A stretch of 64,000 nucleotides of DNA from Cyanobacteria bacterium FACHB-DQ100 (GCA_014695195.1 JACJNW010000037.1:62001-126000); one strand, 5' to 3'; shown: positions 43,979 to 51,443, numbered from the stretch's first letter. Notes: generated by a model not told the origin, from the sequence alone. Program-made: numbers and translations.

Positions 43979-44164
43979 TTAGTGTCGATTTTTGGTGATC
44001 ATCGGTCGATCCTGTGGGATCTGGCTAGTCGGTGCAAGCGCTTTAGCCTCAAGAGTTTTGAACACTTGACACGCGCCAATGATTAGCAGAAGCGCGACCA
44101 TTGTTTGAGCGAAGCGGGTATCGAATTCGGTCAAAAAAGACTCGTTTTTATTTTTCGTTAACAT
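43979..44164 (-). CDS. Small membrane protein, first of the ATPase operon (61 aa)
   Basis: The ATG at 44,164 follows GAGAGG. MLTKNKNESFLTEFDTRFAQ leads to a membrane helix TMVALLLIIGACQVFKTL and a polar tail. A 65-codon upstream extension is open but unlikely because it spans a terminator hairpin. Confidence 0.6.
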   Translation of the reverse strand: MLTKNKNESFLTEFDTRFAQTMVALLLIIGACQVFKTLEAKALAPTSQIPQDRPMITKNRH

Positions 44165-44215
44165 AGAAATACGTCCTCTCTCGGGATCGATGTTTGTTTG
44201 TGGTTGAGCAGTGCG

Positions 44216-44248
44216 AAGCCCTCTGAAGGTTGAATCTTCAGAGGGCTT
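44216..44248. terminator. Perfect 13-bp hairpin before the ATPase operon
   Basis: AAGCCCTCTGAAG and CTTCAGAGGGCTT around GTTGAAT, followed by TTGTTTTT on the plus strand. Lies upstream of the 61-aa gene, possibly an attenuator. Confidence 0.75.
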
Positions 44249-44545
44249 TTGTTTTTGCTGAAGAACCCAGCAGTCGATCACGCCAGCGCTAAACCAACGG
44301 TGATCGAGTGTGGAATCTTTTGAAAATGGCTTATCGAGTGCTACTCGGTTGATCCTCACTGGTTACTGTCGCTTCTTCCAGGATTGAGCCTATTCGGTTG
44401 TTTCAGTTCTGATAATCCTTGAGATTCAACGATTGCAACCCTTCAGGTGTTTTAAGCTTTCGTTTTTCTCTCGCACCCTCATTATAGCGTAAATAAATGG
44501 GGTATTATTTTATCTTTTCACCATATGATTAACAAATAAAAAAGC

Positions 44546-44551
44546 TATAAT
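44546..44551 (+). promoter_or_regulatory. Probable -10 box TATAAT of the RHH gene
   Basis: TATAAT at 44,546-44,551, 36 bases before the first ATG at 44,588. The region upstream is very AT rich, and no clear -35 is seen. Confidence 0.45.
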
Positions 44552-44587
44552 GGAAGGGTAAAAGTAAGATCAAAAGTAGGTGTAGAA

Positions 44588-44833
44588 ATGTGTTTAGCGA
44601 CGATGCCACGGAAACGAACAAATTTTGTTATTGACGATCGCGTTTTAGCGGCATTGAAGAATATGGCTAGACGATCAAACACAAGCGTTAATCGCTTCGT
44701 AGAGAATGTCTTATTTGAACTCGCTAAAGAACAGGGCGAAATCGATGCTTCTGCTGAACCGCTCGGAGAAACACGCGGTAGACCGTCTGATCAATACGAA
44801 AAAGCTTCAGACTCCACACAAGAGGAAATCTGA
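44588..44833 (+). CDS. Ribbon-helix-helix-like small regulator (81 aa)
   Basis: Product includes MPRKRTNFVIDDRVLAALKN then ARRSNTSVNRFVENVLFELA, a typical Arc/MetJ-type RHH layout, and an acidic, Ser-rich tail (GRPSDQYEKASDSTQEEI). Two starts are possible: ATG 44,588 and ATG 44,603. The gene is the nearest one upstream of the displaced rep start (45,018), so it may repress rep or bind the palindrome at 44,844. Confidence 0.65.
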   Translation: MCLATMPRKRTNFVIDDRVLAALKNMARRSNTSVNRFVENVLFELAKEQGEIDASAEPLGETRGRPSDQYEKASDSTQEEI

Positions 44834-44843
44834 AGCTTAATCT

Positions 44844-44861
44844 CACTTGTTATAACAAGTG
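44844..44861. promoter_or_regulatory. Perfect 18-bp palindrome CACTTGTTATAACAAGTG
   Basis: A perfect dyad between the RHH gene and the rep start codon. It may be an operator or dimer-binding site. Confidence 0.75.
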
Positions 44862-44964
44862 CTTACGCTAGGCTAAAAGAGTCGCGTTAGAGAATAATGT
44901 TGACGGGGTTTTGATCGAAGTTTCGATCCGAGAGTCAGGCTTCCCCGCCGAAAGGCAATAAAAA

Positions 44965-44986
44965 AGCCACCTCGCCAAAGGTGACT
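44965..44986 (-). terminator. Terminator-like hairpin on minus strand
   Basis: AGCCACC and GGTGACT arms with T-rich flank on the minus strand (TTTTTTATT). It separates the RHH gene from the rep leader. Confidence 0.55.
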
Positions 44987-45017
44987 CTCAGTTTCTAAAT
45001 AATTCTTATCCACGATT

Positions 45018-45200
45018 ATGACTGATTTATACAATCCCGACAAGTCCCTAGATCCGATTTCTCCTTCGCCAGCTCCTAGCTCAACTCACGCTACACCTAT
45101 TTTACCAGAAAATGAGAATCATTCTCATACGATTGAAGCTTCAGATGATCCGACCGATGTTCCTTTTAACGGTTCCTTAAATCGTTCGATAATCAAGCGA
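45018..45200 (+). CDS. Displaced N-terminal 61 codons of the replication protein
   Basis: ATG at 45,018 opens MTDLYNPDKSLDPISPSPAP and runs through the right arm to SIIKR at the core. In the integrated state it ends three codons after the core with a stop in comM (RDFA). In a circle, the codon CGA of the core is followed by CAG TCA AAC GAT from 20,899, the same frame as the left-end replication gene. The joined protein would have 1431 codons. A DnaA-box-like TTATCCACG lies at 45,006-45,014, four bases before the ATG. No Shine-Dalgarno site is seen. Confidence 0.85.
45172..45200. other. Right attachment junction
   Basis: Arm GTTCCTTAAATCGTT (45,172-45,186), nine bases, then core AGCGA (45,196-45,200). 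Host comM sequence follows (GACTTCGCC). Confidence 0.88.
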
Positions 45201-45410
45201 GACTTCGCCTAAAAACAAATACTTATCTAAACCTTCGGTTTGAACTTGTTCTGCTGCTGCGAGAATGCCAATACTAATGGGCAGATCAAAGCTCGGCCCT
45301 TCTTTCCTCAGATCCGCAGGCGCAAGGTTAATCACAATCCGCCGCATCGGAAATGCAAATCCAGAATTCTTGATCGCCGTTTTAACCCGCTCTTTTGATT
45401 CTTGAACTTC
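45201..45410 (-). pseudogene. comM: comM (yifB), 5' region fragment without start
   Basis: On the minus strand this encodes VQESKERVKTAIKNSG, PMRRIVINLAPADLRKEG, SFDLPISIGILAAAEQ and KYLFLGEVS, the N-terminal part of ComM that ends exactly where the fragment at 19,699-20,898 begins (SLDGSLRP). The first roughly 33 codons are missing; before the VQES residues the frame meets a stop and changes into repeat-module sequence at about 45,405. So comM is damaged at two points, by the element and by the repeat. Confidence 0.9.
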
Positions 45411-45687
45411 GGTGCCTTATCTGCGGACTACCAAATTTCTCTTTCTCTTTATTCTTTCCTACATACAAAACTGGCTAACTGGCTAACCTTAAGAAGCAGA
45501 AGTACAGACAGTAAAAGGATTATGAGTGGGTTAGCCACTTCAAAAACTGCCTAAAACTGGCTAACAACTGGCTAACCCATGCCGCCGACATGAAAGAGCT
45601 GATCAACGAATTGACGGGCTTCTTTGTTTGCAGCATTTAATCGCGCCTAATCTGGGAACTCTAACCCCGTTCCTTATCCCCAGCGGC
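45405..45687 (+). repeat. MEE-type repeat module, copy truncated by a MITE
   Basis: Starts with the shared CTTCxGTxCCxTATCTGCGGACT, then AT-rich sequence, paired ACTGGCTAAC direct repeats (45,468-45,488 and 45,553-45,577), an inverted GTTAGCC, and the leader CCTAATCTGGGAACTCTAAC. The leader stops at 45,687, where a 130-bp MITE starts instead of ATGGAAGAA. The module replaced the 5' end of comM. Confidence 0.7.
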
Positions 45688-45817
45688 GGTACTGTCAACT
45701 TAACCGTTCAAAGGCTCGCTTATTGAAAAATTGCCTAATTTTCAAAGGCTGAACAGCTCATTTCTTCGTGGCTCATTCTCAATAATTAGAGCGAAATCTA
45801 GTTAAGTTGACAGTACC
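45688..45817. mobile_element. 130-bp MITE, copy 1
   Basis: Terminal inverted repeat GGTACTGTCAACTTAAC / GTTAAGTTGACAGTACC, 17 bp each. No coding capacity. Nearly identical to copies at 46,660-46,789 and 49,122-49,250. Confidence 0.9.
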
Positions 45818-46065
45818 GTGATCGGAGTCCTCTCGCCGGAGCTAGAAGTTATCTATTGATACTTACTATCAACGCACCATGAGGCTACGGAAGCATGTGC
45901 GTTGAGGGTTTTAGCGGGACGATTCAATGTCGAATCAGCATTAAACTGCAAGAAACATGAAAATTCCTAACATTCCAAAGTTGAAGAGTCATTAGCGAGA
46001 ATAAGATTACAAATAGGCATTCCGTTGATAGAAACCATCCTGAAAAATAGTAGGAGGTCGGAGCT

Positions 46066-46458
46066 ATGGATGAGCGTCATCGATACTTGCGAATCGCCCT
46101 TATTATTATTGGAATTGCTTTTCTCCTGATCTATCCGTTGATGAAGTTCTGGTCATCAGGCTGGGCATGGCAACCGGGTCAATACGAATACGAACAGATG
46201 ATCATCGGCATTTATGCAACGCTCGGTGTCTTTTTGCTATGGGCTGCTCGAAAGCCAGAAGCGCATCTCAGTTTAATCTGGTTCACCGTCTGGTCAAGTG
46301 TGGTGCATGGGTTGATCATGGCGGTACACGCAGGGATTGACCCTGCAGAACGTGGACACCTACTTGGCGATGTTCCAGCATTGTTCTTGGTAGCAGTTGT
46401 TCTTGGTTTTCTAGCGCCGCGTGAAGTGGTGCCAGTGCATGAACCAGTGCATGACTGA
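46066..46458 (+). CDS. Four-helix membrane protein, DUF6632-like
   Basis: A 130-residue protein with four predicted helices (YLRIALIIIGIAFLLIYPLM, MIIGIYATLGVFLLWAARK, LSLIWFTVWSSVVHGLIMAV and ALFLVAVVLGFLAP). The WQPGQYEYEQMIIGIYATLG and HGLIMAVHAG phrases resemble small bacterial membrane proteins annotated as DUF6632; I give that name with moderate confidence. A GGAGGTCGGAGCT ribosome binding region precedes the ATG. C terminus has an unusual PVHEPVHD duplication. Confidence 0.7.
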   Translation: MDERHRYLRIALIIIGIAFLLIYPLMKFWSSGWAWQPGQYEYEQMIIGIYATLGVFLLWAARKPEAHLSLIWFTVWSSVVHGLIMAVHAGIDPAERGHLLGDVPALFLVAVVLGFLAPREVVPVHEPVHD

Positions 46459-47049
46459 GTGCAATATAACAATTTAAATGCAGCGGACGGTCGAAAGTTG
46501 CTGCTGTAGAATTCCAGGGCGTTTGCTGCCGCTGGTTTGAGCCGTTAGCGGCTCGTTTTCTCCATACTTGTGTACTGTTTCAATCACGTAGCGGTCTCCA
46601 TAATGGCCATATGACTCAACGCGTTCGTAGAGCAGCCATTCTCATCATTGTCACCCTTGGGTACTGTCAACTTAACCGTTCAAAGGCTTGCTTATTGAGA
46701 AATTGCCTAATTTTCAAAGGTTGAATGGCTCTTTTCTTCGTGGCTCATTCTCAATAATTAGAGCGAAATCTAGTTAAGTTGACAGTACCATCAAGACTGC
46801 TCAGGAATTATCGTGCCTAATTTTGAATCTGTTCCGTTAAGTTGATAATGCCGTTGAGCCACATATCAGCTTATCGATGGAAGGAAAAGTCGAAACTGAC
46901 AGCTATAGTTTGAGAATGGAGTTCTATCAGCTCATCGCTTGGGCGTAACGAATGGACAGTAGACCTTTTACTAAGCCAGGGTGCATGAGCAGAGTTCAAC
47001 CTCACGCTTCCACCCTCTCCAACTTCAAACCTTTAGGAAAAAGCCAGCG
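46459..47049. other. 590-bp spacer with one MITE
   Basis: Apart from the MITE at 46,660-46,789, no gene is evident. Short fragments of MITE-like sequence (GTTAAGTTGATAATGCC near 46,843) suggest an older decayed copy. Confidence 0.45.
46660..46789. mobile_element. 130-bp MITE, copy 2
   Basis: Same 17-bp inverted ends as the copy at 45,688, same length. Flanks are unrelated, showing independent insertion. Confidence 0.9.
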
Positions 47050-47994
47050 ATGAATACCCGACTCATCGTCAATCCTACCTCTGGCCCTGTCGAGAATCCT
47101 GAGTTATTAACTGACATAGCAGAAGCCCTGCAAACTCAAGGCATTCAAGCTGAAATCTGCACCACTACACCCGATGAAGATGGTGAAGGTTTAGCTGCTG
47201 ATGCTGCTAAAGCAGGCGCTAAACTTGTGATTGTCGCCGGGGGCGATGGCACGATCGAAGCCGTAGCACGTGGATTAGTGCATACTCAAACTATGCTAGG
47301 TATTATTCCGCTAGGAACGCGCAATAACATTGCGGCTAGCTTGAATATTCCCAACGATTTAACCCAAGCCATCCAGACCCTGGCCGAGGGTGAGCATGGT
47401 CGGTTTGATATGGGCAAGGCGAACAATTATTACTTCATGGAAGTGGTAGGCGTGGGTCTAGAAGCCTCACTCTTTCCTTGTGGAGATGAAGTCAAAGAAG
47501 GAATCAAGAAAAATTATCTGGTTGCCTTTAAAAGTATCTTCTCAGGGGTCAAAACTTTTGTGCAATTTAGCCCGCACCGTTTGGTCTTACGCTTCGACGG
47601 CAAACGGATGCGTCGTCTGCGCACCTTACAAGTCAACATCTGCAACAGCCCTCGCTATGGGGTAGAGTTTGCCTTAGCGCCTGAGGCAAAAATGAATGAT
47701 GGCAAGCTAGACGTGATTTACATTGACAATCCCTCCAAATGGGATCATCTGCGCCACTTCTTTACAGCGATGCGGGGTGAGCAACTCCCTCATAAACGGC
47801 TCAATACCTATCGAGCCTCTAAGATTGAGGTCAGAAGCTATCCACCTTTAGATGTTCATGCAGACGGAGAGTGCCTGGGCACTACCCCAGTCACTGTTGA
47901 GGTGATTCCCAGAGCCCTTTGGATTTGCGTGCCTACACCTGAGCTACTGGCAAAGTTTGCAGACGAAAGCGGAAGTCCTGTTTTGACGCAGTAA
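47050..47994 (+). CDS. YegS/BmrU-family lipid kinase (diacylglycerol kinase catalytic domain)
   Basis: The ATG at 47,050 opens MNTRLIVNPTSGPVENPELL, the NPxSG start of the kinase domain. The ATP loop is LVIVAGGDGTIEAVARGL and the next motif is GIIPLGTRNNIAASLNIP. The C-terminal lobe carries LDVHADGECLGTTPVTVEVI, typical of this family. 314 residues, soluble. It phosphorylates diacylglycerol or related lipids. Downstream, convergent, is a PAP2-type phosphatase, which could act on the same lipid phosphates. A 23-codon upstream extension is not needed. Confidence 0.9.
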   Translation: MNTRLIVNPTSGPVENPELLTDIAEALQTQGIQAEICTTTPDEDGEGLAADAAKAGAKLVIVAGGDGTIEAVARGLVHTQTMLGIIPLGTRNNIAASLNIPNDLTQAIQTLAEGEHGRFDMGKANNYYFMEVVGVGLEASLFPCGDEVKEGIKKNYLVAFKSIFSGVKTFVQFSPHRLVLRFDGKRMRRLRTLQVNICNSPRYGVEFALAPEAKMNDGKLDVIYIDNPSKWDHLRHFFTAMRGEQLPHKRLNTYRASKIEVRSYPPLDVHADGECLGTTPVTVEVIPRALWICVPTPELLAKFADESGSPVLTQ

Positions 47995-48067
47995 CTTTAA
48001 AGATCCTGAGAGAGCGGTTTTCCCTTAAAGCTGACAGCGTTTTCACTGCTCGCCTATCAATCTCAGT

Positions 48068-48745
48068 TCAAATCCCACCAATCTGAATCAGTCCGTACAG
48101 GCACGCTCCCAGCCAGATGCCGCCAGCAATCCATCCACTCAAGACATCTGTCGGCCAATGCACACCCAAATATACCCGGCTAAAGCCCACCCCTAAGGTT
48201 AAGCCAGTTGCCAAGGGGGCAGTGATGCCTAAAGGAATACCCAGACAGTGCGTCAGGTTAACCGCCAACAAACCATAGAAGGAAATGGCACTCATGGCGT
48301 GACCGCTGGGATAACTGTAATCCATCGGACGTTGAGAAGATGCCCACAGATCGGGTCGTTTTCGCTGAAAGAGAGACTTGAAGATGCCGTTAAGCAGCCA
48401 TGAACCGCTCAGCCCGATCGCCAAAACCAGGGTTGCAACCGCCTCGTTGCGGTAAATCAGAATTCCTCCGATCACAATGAGTATAGGGATAGTAATTTCG
48501 CCCTGAGCCAGCCAGGTTATGGCTGTCATGTAGCGGTCTAGGGTCGGATTAGCCCACGCTTTGAGAGTCAACAAGCATGACTCTTCAAGAGGCAGCAACC
48601 AGTCCCATAGCAGAAAGCGGGCGAGGAAAACACCCATTGCTAGGGCGATCGCGCCAGCGATCAGACCCGCCAGCAAATAGGGCATAAAAGCAAGGAGTGA
48701 CTGGAACAACCAGTAAAGGCCAGTACTAACCTCCGTCATTGGCAA
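48068..48745 (-). CDS. Phosphatase PAP2 family membrane protein
   Basis: A 225-residue membrane protein with the PAP2 signature in order: KSLFQRKRPDL (KxxxxxxRP), SYPSGHAMSA (PSGH) and SRVYLGVHWPTDVLSGW (SRxxxxxHxxxD), all intact. Six helices are predicted. It dephosphorylates lipid phosphates such as phosphatidic acid or undecaprenyl diphosphate. It converges with the lipid kinase gene, which acts in the reverse sense. Confidence 0.92.
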   Translation of the reverse strand: MPMTEVSTGLYWLFQSLLAFMPYLLAGLIAGAIALAMGVFLARFLLWDWLLPLEESCLLTLKAWANPTLDRYMTAITWLAQGEITIPILIVIGGILIYRNEAVATLVLAIGLSGSWLLNGIFKSLFQRKRPDLWASSQRPMDYSYPSGHAMSAISFYGLLAVNLTHCLGIPLGITAPLATGLTLGVGFSRVYLGVHWPTDVLSGWIAGGIWLGACLYGLIQIGGI

Positions 48746-48926
48746 TCTCCTACAAACGGCTGACTGTAATTTGGCAAAATTGTATGCTGTTCACTGCCTA
48801 CGTGGAAGCAGCGCTGGTCTGAGATTTAATTAGAAAGGTGGATCTTAGACAAAGATAAAGATAAAAATTTTCTGCCTGAGCACATGAATTCGATGAGCCA
48901 TACGAATCGCGGTCTAACTAGTATTT

Positions 48927-49106
48927 AGACTGACTCTTTCCGTCTAATCCTCCGAGTCTAGACATTAGACCGAAAACTGTCGCCCTAATGCCCTCGCCAG
49001 GCGATTTAGACTGCACAAAGTCGGTATAACACCCTAAGTTGGGGAATTAGATCGACTCTTTCTGCCTAATCCCGGAATTTGGCACATTAGATCGACTTAC
49101 GTTCCG
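48927..49106. repeat. Degenerate 120-bp tandem units with CTAAT/ATTAGA boxes
   Basis: Two related units start at 48,927 (TTTAGACTGACTCTTTCCGT) and 49,047 (ATTAGATCGACTCTTTCTGC), each followed by CTAATCC and a CATTAGA box. The layout resembles the paired repeats of the MEE modules with a different 7-mer. No coding frame. Confidence 0.5.
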
Positions 49107-49121
49107 CACGTTACCCCTCGG

Positions 49122-49250
49122 GGTACTGTCAACTTAACCGTTCAAAGGCTTGCTTATTGAAAATTGCCTAATTTTCAAAGGCTGAACAGCTCGTTTCTTC
49201 GTGGCTCATTCTCAATAATTAGAGCGAAATCTAGTTAAGTTGACAGGACC
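49122..49250. mobile_element. 130-bp MITE, copy 3
   Basis: 129 bp. The right inverted end has one substitution (GACAGGACC). Its right flank CATTTGCCTGGCTCTTCGAC is also found at 59,172, behind a MITE stump. Confidence 0.88.
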
Positions 49251-49490
49251 CATTTGCCTGGCTCTTCGACTTTAGTGCCCTGACTGCGGACATACAGAAA
49301 ACATGTAAATAAAAATATTTATCTTTTATTTAAGTAACTTAGGTAACTCAGGTAACTTCTGTCTCAATTTCCCATCCTCTGGGCATTTATAGAGTTACCT
49401 ATTTTCAATTTTTGAAGTAACTTCAGGTAACTTGGTGGGTAACTTTCAGTTTCTGGGCACGATCGATCAGTCCCCTTCCCGTAAACTCTA
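49251..49490 (+). repeat. MEE-type repeat module, GGTAACT variant
   Basis: Opens with CATTTGCCTGGCTCTTCGAC and TGACTGCGGAC, then AGGTAACTC-AGGTAACTT 9-bp pair (49,339-49,356), inverted AGTTACC at about 49,392, a second direct pair, and the leader GCACGATCGATCAGTCCCC before ATGGAAGAA. Same order as the GGCTAAC modules, but the repeated 7-mer differs. Confidence 0.6.
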
Positions 49491-49649
49491 ATGGAAGAAA
49501 CTGCTCTCGATCTAATGTTGAATTCCGAGCCACCCATTTCGCCCATGACGATCGAAGCATGGCTGCTTCTGGCGTTCATGCTTGGGCTAGGGGGTCAGGG
49601 ACTTCTATCAGAGCAGCGGGATTTGATGTACCCTGAATTGTCCATCTAG
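49491..49649 (+). CDS. MEE-type one-helix microprotein (52 aa)
   Basis: MEETALDLMLNSEPPISPMT, then helix IEAWLLLAFMLGLGGQGLL, and tail SEQRDLMYPELSI. Full frame but the helix has a Gly-Gly-Gln stretch, so it may be decaying. Confidence 0.5.
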   Translation: MEETALDLMLNSEPPISPMTIEAWLLLAFMLGLGGQGLLSEQRDLMYPELSI

Positions 49650-49664
49650 AACCAAAGCTATTTT

Positions 49665-50195
49665 TTGCAGCAACCCTCCCCGCCGCCTAAACCAGTTCCT
49701 CTTTCTCAGTCCCGAACGAAATTAACCCGCTTGAACAATAAGATTGAATCACCCAGCGCTGCTCGATTGGTCTGGATTCATGGGGCAGAAAAAAGGCTCT
49801 TTGGTCTACTCTGGAGGACTTTCTTTAAGTCCTCAGACTGCTCTGCACTTCCGACTTATATTGCAGGGGATGTGCCTTTTCACCTCTTGCAACGAGGACA
49901 AATTCAAGCTTGGAACAGGTGGATGAGCCAACGCAACTTCCCCGAGCTGAGCAACACTACCGACCTCAGTGGTGCTGATCTCAGCAGAGCTAATCTCCGG
50001 GGCGCCTACCTCTTCAATACCGACCTCAGCAGTGCCGATCTCAGCGGTGCCAATCTCCGGGGCGCCGACCTCAGCGGCGCTGATCTCAGCGAAGCCAATC
50101 TCAGCAGGGCTAACCTCAGCGGTGCCGATCTCAACGGCGCGAATCTCAATGGTGCTGGTCTCGATGGTGTAATCGTAGAGAGCACTTTTTGGTGA
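49665..50195 (+). CDS. Pentapeptide repeat protein (176 aa)
   Basis: Residues 98-170 are an uninterrupted run of A(D/N)Lxx pentapeptides ([36 protein letters not shown]), predicted to form a right-handed quadrilateral beta helix. The N-terminal 95 residues are basic and not repeat like ([29 protein letters not shown]). The start shown is TTG at 49,665, 15 bases after the microprotein stop. Some pentapeptide proteins mimic DNA or bind targets, but most cyanobacterial ones have unknown roles. Confidence 0.75.
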   Translation: MQQPSPPPKPVPLSQSRTKLTRLNNKIESPSAARLVWIHGAEKRLFGLLWRTFFKSSDCSALPTYIAGDVPFHLLQRGQIQAWNRWMSQRNFPELSNTTDLSGADLSRANLRGAYLFNTDLSSADLSGANLRGADLSGADLSEANLSRANLSGADLNGANLNGAGLDGVIVESTFW

Positions 50196-50205
50196 AAGCC
50201 TAAAG

Positions 50206-50254
50206 CGGTAAAGAAGGAATTTTCTACGGTTCCGAACCCATTGGTTTTAGATAA
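50206..50254 (+). pseudogene. Decayed C-terminal end of a YGxEC small protein
   Basis: The bases match the end of the gene at 59,863-60,084 almost exactly (reading [11 protein letters not shown] then stop, against ILYGSECSGFR). The upstream part is missing. Confidence 0.55.
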
Positions 50255-50419
50255 CGCGATCGATGCTCGTTAATTTGCGCGATCTTATCTTCTAACCGCT
50301 TAAGTCGAAACTTGGGGCTGTGCCAGATTAAACGTCCCTCTAGAAGAACACTTAATCTAGCGTGACAGCGATCGCGCTCAGTTTGGGAACGCTGAACCCG
50401 TCCCTTATTCCCAGTGGCG

Positions 50420-50530
50420 ATGGAAGAAATCGATTTTCTAATGAATTCTGAAACCGCGATCGCGCCCATGACGATCGCAGCTTTGCTGCTTCTGGTGTTC
50501 ATGCTTGGGCTCCACGCCGTACTAGCTTGA
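50420..50530 (+). CDS. MEE-type one-helix microprotein, short (36 aa)
   Basis: MEEIDFLMNSETAIAPMTIA followed by ALLLLVFMLGLHAVLA and stop. The charged tail of other copies is lost. The leader GGGAACGCTGAACCCGTCCC upstream is shared. Confidence 0.5.
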   Translation: MEEIDFLMNSETAIAPMTIAALLLLVFMLGLHAVLA

Positions 50531-50594
50531 TTGCGATACTCTGAAGCATGGAGGATCTTTCTCACTCATTTCGCGGGGCAATTGCTTTTATCCT

Positions 50595-50927
50595 ATGAAT
50601 AGTGAATCTTCTCATCCGTTGCCTTGGTTCTCGTTAGGGCTGTTTTGGTGCGCTCATGCCATGCTGGGATGGTATCTCGCGGCTCATCATGTTGTCTGGC
50701 TCGTTGGAGTCGCCGCAATCCTCGCAATCGTGATCATCTCTGAAAAGGGCAAGGCTTTGCGTGAGCAGGTGTCCTGGGCGATTTCTCGCACTTTATTTAT
50801 CGTTTTATTCATCAGCGTTTCGATTAGTGTCTGTGCATTTCTGTTTGTCAGCAGGTTTGAGTTCTTGGGTTTGGTCTTTCTACCCCTTGTGTACAGCGAC
50901 TTTTTATTTGTCGTGGTGCCAAATTGA
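50595..50927 (+). CDS. Small membrane protein of unknown function (110 aa)
   Basis: Three to four predicted helices (SLGLFWCAHAMLGWYLAAHH, VVWLVGVAAILAIVIISEK, LFIVLFISVSISVCAFLFV and FLGLVFLPLVYSDFLFVVV). No family is recognised. It follows the microprotein by 64 bases on the same strand. Whether it is expressed is uncertain. Confidence 0.5.
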   Translation: MNSESSHPLPWFSLGLFWCAHAMLGWYLAAHHVVWLVGVAAILAIVIISEKGKALREQVSWAISRTLFIVLFISVSISVCAFLFVSRFEFLGLVFLPLVYSDFLFVVVPN

Positions 50928-51077
50928 TGTCATCGAACGTGTGAGGCTTGTCTCTACTGGGGTTTAGCCTTGAGCCTGAACAGGGGGAGACAAACTGGCA
51001 ACAGCTTCAATGCTTGGAAGCGTGCAGCGATCAGGTTTGCTCAGCGACATGAATTTATCGTGATGCCATTTAATTAG

Positions 51078-51443
51078 TCACCGTACAGCATCCTCTGAAG
51101 AAATGAGTTGATATCCGGCATCAGATGGCGACACAACCGAAATAAAAATCAATGGTTCGTTACCGTTGTTGAACACTCCATGTACACATCCGGTGTGAGC
51201 AATTACCACATCTCCTGCAAAGATCGACTTCTTGGCTCCTGTTGCATCCAGATAATATTCTCCCTTTCCGTTCAAAATAGTCCAGGTATCTTGTCCATGC
51301 GGATGGATATGCGAATAGATCTCCTGTCCGGGCTTGATATACCAAGCTACAACAGTCGCCTCCTTAGATTCAGTAATGACCGATCGAATAGGCTCTCCGT
51401 CGGCTGGCTGAAAAAAATCAGTACTTTTGTATATTCTGCTCAT
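51078..51443 (-). CDS. Cupin-domain protein (121 aa)
   Basis: A single-domain cupin. Motif 1 is GQEIYSHIHPHGQDTWTILNGKGEYYLD with three metal-ligand histidines and motif 2 is GDVVIAHTGCVHGVFNNGNEP. Such small cupins bind a metal and may be isomerases, dioxygenases or sugar-binding sensors, and the substrate cannot be read here. Stands alone in a repeat-rich zone. Confidence 0.85.
   Translation of the reverse strand: MSRIYKSTDFFQPADGEPIRSVITESKEATVVAWYIKPGQEIYSHIHPHGQDTWTILNGKGEYYLDATGAKKSIFAGDVVIAHTGCVHGVFNNGNEPLIFISVVSPSDAGYQLISSEDAVR

Larger units (their letters stand above)
20894..45200. mobile_element. 24.3-kb serine-integrase element inserted in comM (plasmid/satellite-like)
   Basis: The element is bounded by AGCGA at 20,894-20,898 and 45,196-45,200, with host comM sequence on both outer sides in one orientation. 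Its modules are a replication initiator, ParM/ParR partition genes, a 624-residue serine recombinase, a terminase small subunit, an ATPase with membrane partners, and many small unknown genes, most with terminators built from CTAGAGG-type hairpins. The unit length from core to core is 24,302 bp. Plasmid partition and replication genes argue for an extrachromosomal circular state; the terminase gene argues for packaging by a phage. Boundaries are seen directly; mobility is inferred. Confidence 0.92.
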
